Shown here one piece after another: positions 33,202 through 43,589 of a stretch of 64,000 nucleotides of DNA. This DNA is from Dendrophyllia cribrosa (lineage: Eukaryota > Cnidaria > Anthozoa > Scleractinia > Dendrophylliidae), in contig JAJLRJ010000010.1 of assembly GCA_024195265.1 (NCBI GenBank), positions 36,608,126-36,672,125 of the forward strand, read 5' to 3'. Numbering within the stretch: the stretch's first letter is position 1; every line of letters starts with the position of its first letter. The position numbers were made by a program, and so were the translations under genes. The notes below the pieces were generated by a model. It was not told the origin of the DNA and searched no databases. It saw only the letters and a list, made by a program, of their open reading frames with translations.

Positions 33202-36200
33202 GAAAATTCGACCACAACAATACTTGCATGAGGAAACACCAATAAGTAATAAGGTCCAAATGCAAAAGGCTAATCTGGAAGTGTCACTTGCTTAGGTACT
33301 AGCAAAGGCAAATATAACGATAACAAACTGAGTAACAATGTTAGTCTAAAATAAAGATACACAGTTCGTGAGACAGAAACCATGGTAGGCCATCGACATG
33401 AACGCTGCCCAATGGTTCTCTCTCAGTGACGCCGGGCCTTCGAAGAAGAAGTGGACGTGGCTGGTGGGGATGGGGATTTGCGTTTGCGCTCACTTCTGGC
33501 TGAAGAATCGGTGCGAAGCGAGCACTCAGAAGAGCGATGAGCACCAGCACAAGTGCTGCACCGATGGGCGTATCTGCAAAACGCATACTGCGAAGAACAG
33601 CGGCCTCTATTCCATGATCGGCAAATTATTTGCGAGGACGGCGCTCCTGAGGGCTCTGGCGTGTCGAAGCTCGCACCACTGGAGCCAGGACGCATGGGAG
33701 CTCCGGCAGCGTGGAAGTTAAAAAGTTCAGTGTTCATGGTCGACCAGTCGACGAGCTTGGTTGCAGCGGCGTGTTGGCGGAAGGCGATGTCGTATGACCG
33801 CCAAACACGGCCGCTAAAGTGGCGGTGAGTACGCATAATCAGCAGTTTATAGGATGTGAGATCCTTCCAGCGGTGGGGGAAATAAGACGTTACGATTAGC
33901 GTGAAGATGGTGAACACTTCTGACCATGCGACAATATCCTCGATCTTTCGACGTTGCTTCTTCGCCGTCGGAGTGACGACAAGATGGCCATCGAAGAAGA
34001 CTTGCGATTCCGGCTCCTTCTCCAAGATGTTAGCGGACAGCAGGTCGCTCAGATCGACGAACTTGCCGGCGAGAATTTGGTTGACGGTCTTCGCCGGGAC
34101 AGGAGTGAAACCGGGAGGTAACACAAACGGTTATTGGAATGACGGCGGCAAGCCAAGATTCACGGAGGTAACGCACGAGGGCAGAGATTGTGAAGCGCCC
34201 GTGGCGAACGCCGGGCTGGAGATCGCCGAGCGTGGTATTGCGAAAGTAGATATAAAAGAAGGAACAGAAAGCGCTGGCCTACCTTGCGTTCCCACGTGTG
34301 GAAGGCTTGATGGAGAGCTGACGATTGAGGCTCCAGAGGCCAAGAACGACGACGTGCGTTGCTCGAGGCCGTGTGCATGGACAGGAACGCCCCCAAACGA
34401 AGATGGCACACTCGCCACTCCGGGAAGCCCGCGGCTTCGGTACTGGAGGCCATCGAAGAAATGCACGACGATGAAGCTTGGTTGTTGTCTGCAGCAAGGG
34501 CAGCTTTAACTGCATTCGCCACCGCTGCAATGAAGGTCGGGTCAAGCGGCGTTGTTGAGGCCGACGGTAGGACGGGCCTGGCGACGCTCGCAGCAACAGA
34601 AGAAACAGCCGGCGTAGAGGACAAGGATGCCGGCGAAGCACTCGAAGACTCGAAGCAGGTGGCCGAAAGGCTGTTGTTGGTCGAACGTGAAGATCTCGGC
34701 ATGTCGAGAACAGCAAGACGGCGAAAAACGGACGAAAAATGCACAGCTTGCGAGCGAACGTGCTAGCGAAATTATCCTTGCAAGCAAGGACTGCGAGTAA
34801 GGGTCACGAGGAGCCCCTGCGAAAGGCTTGGGCCGCCCCAGGCTTCATGCGCCCGCGAATGTGGGCCACAACGTATATGCGACACGAAATGCCCCTGCGA
34901 ACTGCTGCGGTTGCAAGCGAACTTCCTGCGTCCAAAGCTGGTGGAGAGCATTGCTTCAAGGTTAACTTTGCCTAAATTACATTTAGCCACATAACAACAA
35001 AATCGACTTCATGAAGAAACTGTTCACAACTGTGTTTTCTGTGGCCAAAAACGAAAGGCCGTATACAATAAATACCACTGCTTCCTTATTCTACCAGTTT
35101 ATTAAATTGATTGTAAAACCACAGTTGAGTTTTGTTATCATTAAAAAAATGAAACTAAACATTAAAAATTTTTGTTCAGGTTTGAAGTTGGTAGTGACAG
35201 GTGGAAAAATATTCTTCCTGTCACCAGACACAGGTAAACAGTCCGGGAACATTTCGACCCCTGCTATGACATGGGTGCAGGCTCATTTCCTGAATACTAG
35301 CTGGTATTATAATCAAGCCAAGCCTGGGATAAATTTCTGAAACAACTGTAGATGTTATTAATTGCACGGATATACATGTGTATGGCGCCAGGCTAAACAA
35401 AACAGACAACCTTTGCAAGCCTTACCTTGTTCCCCTGTTTTCCCGGTAGTTAGTGGTCCCCCATCCCCCCCCTGTGGCAGTTGATAGCAGGGGGAGTACT
35501 TCTTGGCATTTTGGGTTGGTAAACAAGCCGAAACCTATCTCATACACAAATATATAGAGCCCAGAAAAATAGAAACATTCAAATGGATAAAATGCTATCA
35601 GCCCACTGCACGTTATGTATTATGGGTGGGGTAACTGTGGCCATCTGACAAAATGCTGGGCAACCTGTGTCTAGATTCCCACTTGGGCAACCTTGGCCCC
35701 AGGGCCTTCTCCACTTTTCAAATTCAAAATGACAGGTTGTGCTGAGAAGACCCTGGTCAGGCCAGAAAATGTTTCTGAGACAGGGGCACCCAGTGAATAA
35801 TTCGTTTTGCCATATAGCTGTTTGGGATGCTCATATCACCCTCAGATTTTTGAATAACAATTGCATGTCAAGGTTCTCAAACTGGAAATGTTAACTGACC
35901 TTTTTAGTACCCAGTAAAAACTATGCCTGACATTTTTGCTTTTCTCATTTTCATCACAGTCTGTATGCATTTTGAGTCAGCTTAATATGCTTTGATGTGA
36001 AGTCCATATAGCACTCAACCTTTATGTCTGTCTTATGTCTTCAGGAGATGGTGGTGAATTTCAGGGTGGCGAAGAGCAAGAAGTAAGGCTTGAGGCATTT
36101 CTATACTATTCATGGTTGCCATGACAATTAACCAACCTGTTAACTTCATTTGACTCCCTCTATAAATACCCATCTTTGTCAGTGACCATTACTCCCTTCA

Positions 36201-36674
36201 GCGACTATCATTATGAATCAGATCCCATACAAAATTTACTAAACTGAATTACCATATGATATCAAGTTATGGGGATACAATCTGGGAGGTAAGCTATCTC
36301 ACCATGACTGCACCAACCATGCTTCCCTGTATTTTCACTGTAATGGCTGAAGACTCATACTATTAGATAGAATTGGCCTGTTTGAAAAAAAAAATCAAAG
36401 GTGTATTTACTCTTTTCAGGGAGTCTTTGATAATGAATCTGATGAAACCACTGATGCCGCTAGACCAAGGCTAAGAAGCAAGCGCTCTCAGAGTACTCCA
36501 GCTCACCAACAAGAACCTTCTCTAAAGGATGTCCATCGACCATTCACTCCGCAACCTCCACCACCAACACAACACTCGCTCTTTGAACTTGCACAGGTAA
36601 ATGAACTATTGCTATATTAAATGGTGAATATGCAAAGCGTTAACAAGTTATAGCAGTGGAATAAAATCAGCGAT

Positions 36675-36711
<37 letters not shown>

Positions 36712-37974
36712 CACGACAAAGATTATGAGTGAAAAAGTGCCTCAGCCGGGAGTTGAACCCGGGTCTCCTGATGACCGGACAGATGCCTTAACCACTAGGC
36801 CACTGAGACAACCACACTTACACAAACACAAACAACACATTTGTGGCTTCATAGTGGAAAGCTCTTGGGAGACATTTGCACAAATTCTGCAATTAGGATC
36901 GCGTCACTTTACCCAGTCGTTCAGCGATTCACAGTCCACTCCCCAAGGAAAATAAATTACAAATTAGTGTGGGAAGGGAGATATGGACAACTAATTGCCT
37001 CATAATCTTTGGATCACCAACCTATTCTCGTTAGGAAGGCGATTCACAGCGATTTCTGAAATATATACATAGACAGTTAAAGTGAGAACAGAAATTTTCA
37101 CAACAAAGATTATGAGTGAAAAAGTGCCTCAGCCGGGAGTTGAACCGGGGTCTCCTGATGACCGGACAGATGCCTTAACCACTAGGCCACTGAGACAACC
37201 ACACTTACACAAACACAAACAACACATTTGTGGCTTCATAGTGGAAAGCTCTTGGGAGACATTTGCACAAATTCTGCAATTAGGATCGCGTCACTTTACC
37301 CAGTCGTTCAGCAATTCACAGTCCACTCCCCAAGGAAAATAAATTACAAATTAGTGTGGGAAGGGAGATATGGACAACTAATTGCCTCATAATCTTTGGA
37401 TCACCAACCTATTCTCGTTAGGAAGGCGATTCACATCGATTTCTGAAATATATACATAGACAGTTAAAGTGAGAACAGAAATTTTCACAACAAAGATTAT
37501 GAGTGAAAAAGTGCCTCAGCACTAGGTTGGTGATCCAAAGATTATGAGGCAATTAGTTGTCCATATCTCCCTTCCCACACTAATTTGTAATTTATTTTCC
37601 TTGGGGAGTGGACTGTGAATCGCTGAACGACTGGGTAAAGTGACGCGATCCTAATTGCAGAATTTGTGCAAATGTCTCCCAAGAGCTTTCCACTATGAAG
37701 CCACAAATGTGTTGTTTGTGTTTGTGTAAGTGTGGTTGTCTCAGTGGCCTAGTGGTTAAGGCATCTGTCCGGTCATCAGGAGACCCCGGTTCAACTCCCG
37801 GCTGAGGCACTTTTTCACTCATAATCTTTGTTGTGAAAATTTCTGTTCTCACTTTAACTGTCTATGTATATATTTCAGAAATCGCTGTGAATCGCCTTCC
37901 TAACGAGAATAGGTTGGTGATCCAAAGATTATGAGGCAATTAGTTGTCCATATCTCCCTTCCCACACTAATTTG

Positions 37975-38019
<45 letters not shown>

Positions 38020-41000
38020 TATATATATAGATAGATATATATATATATATATATATACATTATATATATACATATATATAATAGTCTAGGAGAGAGGCAG
38101 GTCGGTGAACACTGAGCCTGCGATATGTGATGGTCACAGTATTGGAGGGAGGGGTCATGGAGTTAGAGGAAGGGGTGGAGGGTCAGTGAACATTGAGCCC
38201 ACAATATGTAATGGTCACCTGCCTTACCCATAGGGATGGTGTTGAAGGGAGTTGGATCAGGGTGGTATGTGGTAGTTAGATGCAAGGGTTGAGGGGTCAG
38301 TAAAGCAAAGCATTTAGAAGAGGGTAGAGTCCAAATGTTTTGTATTCACAAGTTTTAAGAGTTTTGCTGATAAGTTTTAAGACATATTAATGGTTTCTTA
38401 CATGATAACCAGTCTCTGTGCCAAAACAGAGCTTGTTTAGAACAAGCTGGATTTTAAGGTCAAAATCACTTGTGGGTGAAGTTTTGTATAAAACTCTTCA
38501 ATAGCTGATCTGATAATTACTTCTTTTTAAATTTCAGATGTGTTCCGAGCTTGACAATGAATCTGTTCCATCCACAAGTCCAGTGGTGGCTGAGGACAGA
38601 CACATCACATTTGAACAACAACCTAACAATGACACACTGAGTGAATCAGAAGATGATGACATTGGCTCAGAGGAGCTGATGTGTAATGAAAACATTGATG
38701 TTAATGACAAAGAGTCTGATGACTCTGATGAAGAAGAGCTGACAAACCGGGTGTTTCCTCAACAGAAGTTTTCTCCTGTTCCTTTTACTGTGAGACGAAG
38801 TCAAACTCCAGACATTGGCAAGGTCAGATACTCACCTATTGCATTTCCTGCCAAAAGAGCCGTGACGCCCAACATATATGAACAAATGATTGGGAAGATC
38901 CATTCTCGTGAACTGTCGCCAGACATTTCTTCTTCTGCTAAAGCTCCTTCCAAAATGGTAGACTTTGGTTTCAGGGCACCCAAAGGTTTGCCGCACTCAA
39001 GTAGAAGTTACTGTTGTGAAAAAAGTAACAGTACATGGTCACTGAGTGGTCAGTCTGTCCGGCCAAAACTGTCAGCAGTAAAGAGCAACTCCCCTGGGCT
39101 CACCGTGAGTGGATATTTCCAGCCTACAGGATCTGTATTTAGACCAAGCCCTTCTTCTAGTAGTACGGCTTCCAAACCTCTCCCGTCTTCTTCTGAGATA
39201 TCTTCTAAGGCTGTTGCAAGCTCAGCAGATGTCTCACATCCATCTTTCTCACAGCCAGCACCATTTCCCAGCCACATGACTAAATTCTCTTCTGGAGTGA
39301 GGATACCTCCCACAGGGAACCCAGCAAGTAACCACACAGTGGCATTTCAAGTGAAATCTGCCAGTTCTCCATACAAAAGCAGCAGTCATGGTGAGCTTGC
39401 AGTCAGCTCAAACCAAAACATCAAACTTGCAGAAAGTACCTCACTTCCAAGAGTCCCATTTCAACACCAGAGTGTTGGAAATATACCAATTAGGCCACTT
39501 ACAACTCCGATGGCACCACAAGCAGTCAGCTCATCTATGACAGCTCCTGTTGTCAGTCAGCCAACTTGGCTACCAGCGTCTGTCCCCACTTCCTTGGCAC
39601 CGTTGACAGTGTCGGTAGCCACTCATGCCATTCCTCCATTTCACCAGTCTGTGAAGAATACCCCTGTTCTTTCGCCAGGTTCCAAAGGAGTACAGCATCA
39701 GCACAAGCCTATTGCTCCACTGCTGTCACCTCCATTGATGGCAACTACTCCCACTGGTTTAAACAGTGGGGACAAGTCATCAGCAAGAGTGCTCCTGGCA
39801 AAGAGACCTGCTCCCCTTTCAGGATTGGTTCTCAGACAATCGGTTGGAAAGCGAGGCAGAGGTATGATGGTTGATGTAAAACAAGGATCTGCCTCCCATG
39901 GAGGCTTGGGTTATTATAATGTGAACCCAGTTACATTAAGTGCAAATCAAGGCATAGCACCTTCACTGTTACAAACCCCTGAAAAACCAATTCAAGGACT
40001 GTCACCAAGGTCAGCTCAAGTGTCGCCAAGGCCACTTCCGCTATCACCACGACTGGCTCCATCTAACCCTTCTCAGAAGTCGCCTAAAGAAACAAAAGTT
40101 CTTGCAATTCCAACACCCTTGCCAAGCACTCTGCCTGCCAGAGATGCAAGTCATACAGGGATACCAACTACTAACAGTGAAAGTCAACCAGCTGAACAGC
40201 TGTCAAGAGACCGGACTCTGGATCCACAGGCAGTCCAATACAGTGTCGATGATAGTGAATCTAATGGACAACTGAACTCCAAGTCCATACTCAAGAGATT
40301 CATTGCTGATGGAATGGAAGAGTAAGTTATCATTCTAAGCCCCAATATCAATTACAGTTGTTTTCACATAACTTTACTGCATGGTGTTTCGAAGTTCGTT
40401 ATTGGAAACTTGGAAATGAAGTTCACAACTTCATTTGCTTTCATTCCCGCTGAAGTACATGCAATAAGTGAACTTTATTTCTAAGTTTCCAATTGCATTG
40501 CGTACTTTGCAGCGTAATTGGCTACTTTTGTAGCCTAGTACCCAATTTACCAACGAACTTTGCAACATCGCGTGGTAAAGTTGTGTGAAAACAACTGTAA
40601 CACACAACTTTCATTCCTTGTTCTACATGTACATAATATTATAGTTACAGTGGGGCGAATGCCAACCTCGTCCCAAGAGCCTTCTTTGCTTTCAATTGCA
40701 AAATGGCATTTTGGAAGTTATTTCCAGCAATCGGTAGCCATGGAGTATTTGACAGTCTTGGCCAGAAGTTTCAGTATGCCCACCCTGCCATTGTAAAAGT
40801 GGAGAAGCGCCTTAGGACAATATTGGCAAAATGTGAAAACTTCTAAATTTCAAACAGTATTACAGGAAAAAAATTAGATGTTGATGACTGTTAATTGGGC
40901 CTTTTAAGGTTTCATATTTGAAAATATATGTATTGTGAACTCTCAAATGAATGCTATTGAGCAGTACTTCTCTTGGGTACTGTATATTATGCAATAAACG

Positions 41001-41753
41001 GTGGGTTAGCTTTTAAGTCTGTTAGTGAAACCCGAAAGTGTGACTGTTCAACAGTACTTTCATCTTAGTTATGTAGTGTTTTTTTTTTTCAAGTATATAA
41101 TAAAGATAGCATTCGTCAAATTTATACCCTTGAAACAATAATGAGAAGGTTAAATGTTAAAAAGCTATCTGTGTTTTTTTTATAGAGTATTATCGGAGGT
41201 GAATTTCGAGAGGCAGTTTGCAGAACTTCCTGAATATACTCCTCAGCAACACCAGGGGGGTAGAGAGGGGCAACAGAAGGGATCCATTATCAGACGAGGT
41301 CTTGTAACAGCGAGCGCACTAAACCTTGCTGATGGAGCCATCCAGCCTGCGAAACCATCTGCAGAGAAAACTGCTTCTACAGGCTCAGTAGTTGAAGGAA
41401 GCCTCGCTGTCGGACTTAGAGCAGGCAGTATGCCAAGTCTTGAAGCGCTTGCGGAGGCAGCTGCGCTAGAGCAAGGTGTTGGACTGACAGAAGCAGAAAA
41501 AGGTGACAAGGGAGATGTGCGACAGCCAGAACCCAGCAGCCCCACCCTTTCCCCCCACAAGAAGCCAATGGACCAGCGACGCAGTGTGGTGCTGCAGTTG
41601 TTTCAGGAACATGGGAATTTCCCATCTGATGGCATCACTTCAGTGTTCCAGCAGCAGTATGCAGATCTGTTTCCAACAAAAGCTGCTCTGCAAATAAAGA
41701 TCAGAGAGGTCAGGCAAAAGATAATGCATAATGGTGGGGTCAACAACAAGTAA
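27271..41753 (+). CDS. CIC: Capicua, HMG-box transcriptional repressor
   Basis: Seven coding exons with consistent phases: 27271-29361, 29890-30093, 30251-30359, 36045-36082, 36420-36596, 38538-40321, 41186-41753 (1656 codons plus stop). Order of parts: a Cys-rich capicua domain at residues about 223-272 ([27 protein letters not shown]); Ser/Pro/Thr-rich repeats with many SP sites; [12 protein letters not shown] at about 597-608; the HMG box from about 708 ([18 protein letters not shown]); an acidic stretch; [12 protein letters not shown]; and the C-terminal C1 region ([26 protein letters not shown]). In flies and mammals CIC binds TGAATGAA-type sites through HMG box plus C1 and represses receptor tyrosine kinase targets, relieved by ERK. 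The many SP sites fit that. The start Met at 27271 is the first in frame after the acceptor at 27265. Confidence 0.95.
29890..30093 (+). CDS. CIC: CIC exon 3: HMG box, main part
   Basis: 68 codons between AAAG acceptor and CAG/GTGAGT donor, phase 0 on both sides. It encodes [20 protein letters not shown], the helix 2 part [19 protein letters not shown] and QKYVDLAAQ. These are near-identical to vertebrate CIC, with the MNAFMIF minor-groove wedge and EWW core residues present. Confidence 0.95.
30251..30359 (+). CDS. CIC: CIC exon 4: end of HMG box
   Basis: Encodes [20 protein letters not shown] followed by a basic KSPRKGS tail. The VKEAHF and WKWC residues complete the third helix of the CIC-type HMG box. 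Phase 0 in, phase 1 out; the split glycine codon is completed by the 38-bp exon at 36045-36082 after a 5.7-kb intron. Confidence 0.93.
30700..30737. repeat. Perfect 16-bp palindrome at the break of the recombinase
   Basis: TGTATGCTGGGGGGCA, six-base spacer, TGCCCCCCAGCATACA. The recombinase homology ends inside it, so it marks the truncation point or an inverted-repeat end of the element. Confidence 0.8.
30722..31506 (-). pseudogene. Tyrosine recombinase of the DIRS-like element, 3' truncated
   Basis: The frame starts inside the RNase H frame (93-bp overlap). It has a core-binding domain ([38 protein letters not shown]) and the first catalytic-domain block with its arginine ([12 protein letters not shown]), then [11 protein letters not shown] and [14 protein letters not shown]. 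After that the homology stops at a GC palindrome (30700-30737). The HxxR block and catalytic Tyr are absent, so the enzyme cannot be active. Confidence 0.8.
31413..33101 (-). pseudogene. Reverse transcriptase and RNase H of the DIRS-like element
   Basis: RT motifs in order: [49 protein letters not shown], the catalytic YLDDF, and LGIELDS. A TGA at about 32045 interrupts the same frame. The RNase H part follows with [40 protein letters not shown] and [15 protein letters not shown], giving the D-E-D-D catalytic set. The stop aside, domain content is complete. Confidence 0.85.
33165..33200. repeat. Run of 36 G
   Basis: Uninterrupted poly-G between the Gag-like and RT regions of the retrotransposon. 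Such a run can form quadruplex DNA and is hard to sequence, so its true length is uncertain. Confidence 0.9.
33423..34744 (-). pseudogene. Gag-like ORF with zinc fingers, broken
   Basis: The N-terminal part (34744 to about 34410) is Ser/Ala-rich with [20 protein letters not shown] and a predicted helical [19 protein letters not shown] segment. A frameshift near 34410 and an in-frame TAA near 34131 separate it from the conserved part from 34124 ([20 protein letters not shown]). The C-terminus has a CCCH-type finger ([20 protein letters not shown]) followed by [13 protein letters not shown], a zinc-knuckle-like motif, and a basic tail. Nucleic-acid-binding Gag is the likely role. Confidence 0.75.
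34991..36044. other. CIC intron, remaining part
   Basis: About 1.05 kb of AT-rich intron without a recognised element or exon-like frame. It ends in the TCTTATGTCTTCAG acceptor of the 38-bp exon. Confidence 0.5.
36678..36708. repeat. (TA)n microsatellite, left flank of the 387-bp repeat block
   Basis: Pure AT dinucleotide repeat of about 30 bp directly before the first repeat unit. Confidence 0.9.
36738..36809 (-). tRNA. tRNA-like sequence, unit 1 (possible pseudo-tRNA)
   Basis: A 72-nt cloverleaf can be drawn: acceptor GTCTCAG with CTGAGGC (one G-T pair), D-arm GCCT-AGTGGTTA-AGGC, T-arm CCGGG-TTCAACT-CCCGG without mismatch. The A-box TGGCCTAGTGG and B-box GGTTCAACTCC both fit consensus, and TTTTT follows at once as a Pol III terminator. 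The anticodon arm is weaker (one mismatch, C where U33 is expected; formal anticodon GGT). A SINE-head or pseudo-tRNA is more likely than a translating tRNA. Confidence 0.45.
37125..37196 (-). tRNA. tRNA-like sequence, unit 2 (degenerate)
   Basis: Second tandem copy, 387 bp from the first. One T-stem change (CCGGG to CCCGG next to TTCAACT) breaks a pair, so this copy is less tRNA-like. The A-box, B-box and TTTTT remain. Confidence 0.35.
37738..37809 (+). tRNA. tRNA-like sequence, inverted unit (degenerate)
   Basis: Same 72-nt sequence on the plus strand in the inverted unit: GTCTCAGTGGCCTAGTGG at the 5' end, GCTGAGGCA at the 3' end, then CTTTTT. It shares the T-stem change of unit 2, so the inverted copy derives from that version. 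Confidence 0.35.
37975..38080. repeat. (TA)n microsatellite, right flank of the repeat block
   Basis: About 100 bp of TA repeats with a few GATA and TACAT interruptions. Confidence 0.9.
38538..40321 (+). CDS. CIC: CIC exon 7: acidic and Ser/Pro-rich middle region
   Basis: 594 codons plus two bases, ending at GAAGA/GTAAGT. It begins with an acidic segment ([25 protein letters not shown]). It then has [16 protein letters not shown], comparable with human GRKVFSPVIR, followed by low-complexity Ser/Pro/Val sequence and [13 protein letters not shown], which joins the VLSEV start of the last exon as in other CIC proteins. The low-complexity part has no fold that can be named. Confidence 0.9.
40322..41185. 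other. Last CIC intron
   Basis: 864 bp. Contains a palindromic segment at about 40355-40600 (CAGTTGTTTTCACATAAC near the left end, GTGTGAAAACAACTG at the right). Near 41000-41080 it also has a diverged relative of the 106-bp minisatellite unit (TTTTAAGTCTGTTAGTGAAACC). Confidence 0.5.
41186..41753 (+). CDS. CIC: CIC last exon: C1 repression/DNA-binding region
   Basis: Starts after TTTTTTTATAG and completes the split Glu codon, reading [19 protein letters not shown], a capicua signature. Residues 1596-1649 are the C1 region ([40 protein letters not shown]), which cooperates with the HMG box in DNA binding. The TAA stop at 41751 overlaps a consensus donor (AACAA/GTAAGG at 41750), so a spliced alternative end is possible. 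Confidence 0.93.
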
Positions 41754-43580
41754 GGTGTTGTATGTAGTTACCAAGACACTGTAGGTTGATAGGGTGTTTA
41801 CCATATGTCAGAACTGGCTCGCCCAACCCGAAAATATAAATCACCTTTAATTTTGTAAAACCTGTTCCCACAAGTCCAACAGAATATATGGTGCGAATGG
41901 ACCAGTCTGACTGCCCAGTAATGACAAATAAATAGCATGCCATTTAAGAATTGACCAGTCTGGCCAACCAACTAGTTCTGCCAATGACGGCAATAACGCA
42001 TGCTATTTACGAAATGACCGTACCAGTGAACCAGTTCTGATAAATGGTAAACACCTACTAGATAGTTTCGGTAACATTCGACATATATGATTTGCATTTA
42101 CTTAATGGCCAGTGATTGAGAAGACCACTGTATCAACATTATATAAAACAGTTCCATTTTATCACTGTTTCATGAAAAATCATTAATTTTTGATGCGCTC
42201 AATTGTTACTAAATAGTTTCATGCCAAATTTACACAGAATCGCGTTGTATGAACGTTTGTTAGGAAAGCGCGGAAAAATTTAGAGTAGCCCTCGTCGAGC
42301 TGACAAATTCATGTGTGGTTGATTGGCTGAAAGGGGTCTTATGTCTCACAGCTGACGAGACCTTAGAAAGCAAAGGAAGTGTTGACTGAAAAGTGATTTT
42401 GCAGGTCAGAATTACAATGGTACAATGCTTTTCATTGAAATGTGATTAGTAAAAATTGTCTATAAGGAACTTAGAGAGAGTCACCTCAAAATTTGGTCCT
42501 TCGCATTTAATGTTAACGAGACATGTCATATCTATGCTTTTCTGAACATTTGTTTCGTCAAAATACAGTATGTATCATATTAAGTTCAATGAGGGCATAA
42601 TTACAGTTAACCATTTCAGTGATCAAATGTTTTAGGAAGTTACTCTTTGTCAGAGCGGCGAAGTGTTACCCATTAAGCGCTATTCAACGAGAGTTTCCAT
42701 TAATAGCGAACATAATTATTCAAATTCCCTTGGTAGATTTACTTTTGGGCATGTGATATTGTTGTTAGGTAAAGAAATGCGCTCAAGTTTTACAGTTTTT
42801 CATGATAACGAAAATCGAGTTAATATTGCTCAGACGAGCCGACATTTAACAAATTCGGCCGAGTGTTGTCCAACAAATACCGACGTGTTTACGAGGAAAG
42901 TAGTGGCATTGTGCCAGAGCATTTTTGTAAAGTAGAATTTAGGTGTGTTTAAAATCAAAAAGAAAAAAAATAGTCACGTTTAAGTCATGAAAGATAACTG
43001 ATTTGGAATTACTAAGCTTTACTCAAACTATTTTGCAAAGGTTTAATAGTGTATATAAGAGTTTCTTGAAAGGTGCTTTTAGAACTAGTTTTGGGTTTCT
43101 AGTGGTATTTAAACTGAAGGTTATACCACAGGCTTACCATTCTCTAATAGAGAAGTATACTGAGCATTCGTATTGGATGTATCGGTTTATCATTCTAGCC
43201 TTTTTAGAGCTTTTAAAACTGATGGAAATGGCAATAATTTTTAGAATTTTTTTTTATTTCATTTTCACCAGTTTTAAAAAGCCCTTAATTTCGCCTTTAG
43301 TATGGCTAGTTTCACAAATGCACAGTATATGTACGCCACTCAAACAGAGGATGGTAACCCTGTGGTTATACTCGTTGCTTTTCTGTAAGTTATTTGAAAA
43401 CAGAAACTACGCCATATAGGGATGATATCTGTTTACAAACATTCTTTTTGTTATTCAAATGTGCCAACCACTGGAACAAAAGAATTCCCCTTAATTTGTT
43501 TCGGCAGCCAATAAGGCTCTGGTTGGCACATTAATAACAATTGCTGACGTCACTGATGTCTTCCCTATTGACTCGGGTTT
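41754..43580. other. Intergenic region downstream of CIC
   Basis: CIC 3' UTR and intergenic sequence. Frames at 42663-42935 and 43003-43419 have no recognisable similarity and AT-rich, biased composition. No gene is called. Confidence 0.45.
41927..41932 (+). terminator. Candidate CIC polyadenylation signal
   Basis: AATAAA about 175 bp downstream of the CIC stop codon (within GACAAATAAATAGC). No transcript evidence; other signals may be used. Confidence 0.3.
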
Positions 43581-43589
43581 GGCTGCATC

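Larger units (their letters stand above)
30583..34990 (-). mobile_element. DIRS-like tyrosine-recombinase retrotransposon, decayed, in CIC intron
   Basis: Order on the minus strand: gag-like (34744 to 33423), reverse transcriptase plus RNase H (33101 to 31413), tyrosine recombinase (31506 to about 30722). No aspartic protease and no DDE integrase are seen; with the recombinase this puts it in the YR retrotransposon group (DIRS/Ngaro-like). It is GC-rich compared with its surroundings. It carries a frameshift and stop codons in gag, one in-frame TGA between RT and RNase H, and a recombinase cut off before the catalytic tyrosine. Boundaries are approximate: coding homology ends at about 30722 and 34744, and GC-rich sequence continues to about 34990. 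It lies antisense to CIC. Confidence 0.85.
36709..37975. repeat. 387-bp units, two tandem plus one inverted, in CIC intron
   Basis: The unit begins TTCACGACAAAGATTATGAG at about 36710 and recurs at 37097 and, truncated, at 37484 (spacing 387 bp). At 37519/37520 it joins an inverted copy running to about 37975. Copies differ at few positions, so the block is recent. Each full copy carries one tRNA-like sequence. Long (TA)n tracts flank both sides, and the whole block sits between the CIC exons ending at 36596 and starting at 38538. Confidence 0.9.

Noticed and set aside
33901..34766. Plus-strand frames of 202 and 135 codons
   Set aside because: Antisense shadows of the GC-rich Gag-like region of the DIRS-like element.
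36738..37809. Three functional tRNA genes
   Set aside because: The anticodon arm is imperfect (C at position 33, one mismatch) and two copies have a broken T-stem; reported as tRNA-like only.
42663..43419. Frames at 42663-42935 and 43003-43419 as genes
   Set aside because: AT-driven composition, no recognisable motif, no neighbouring exon support.
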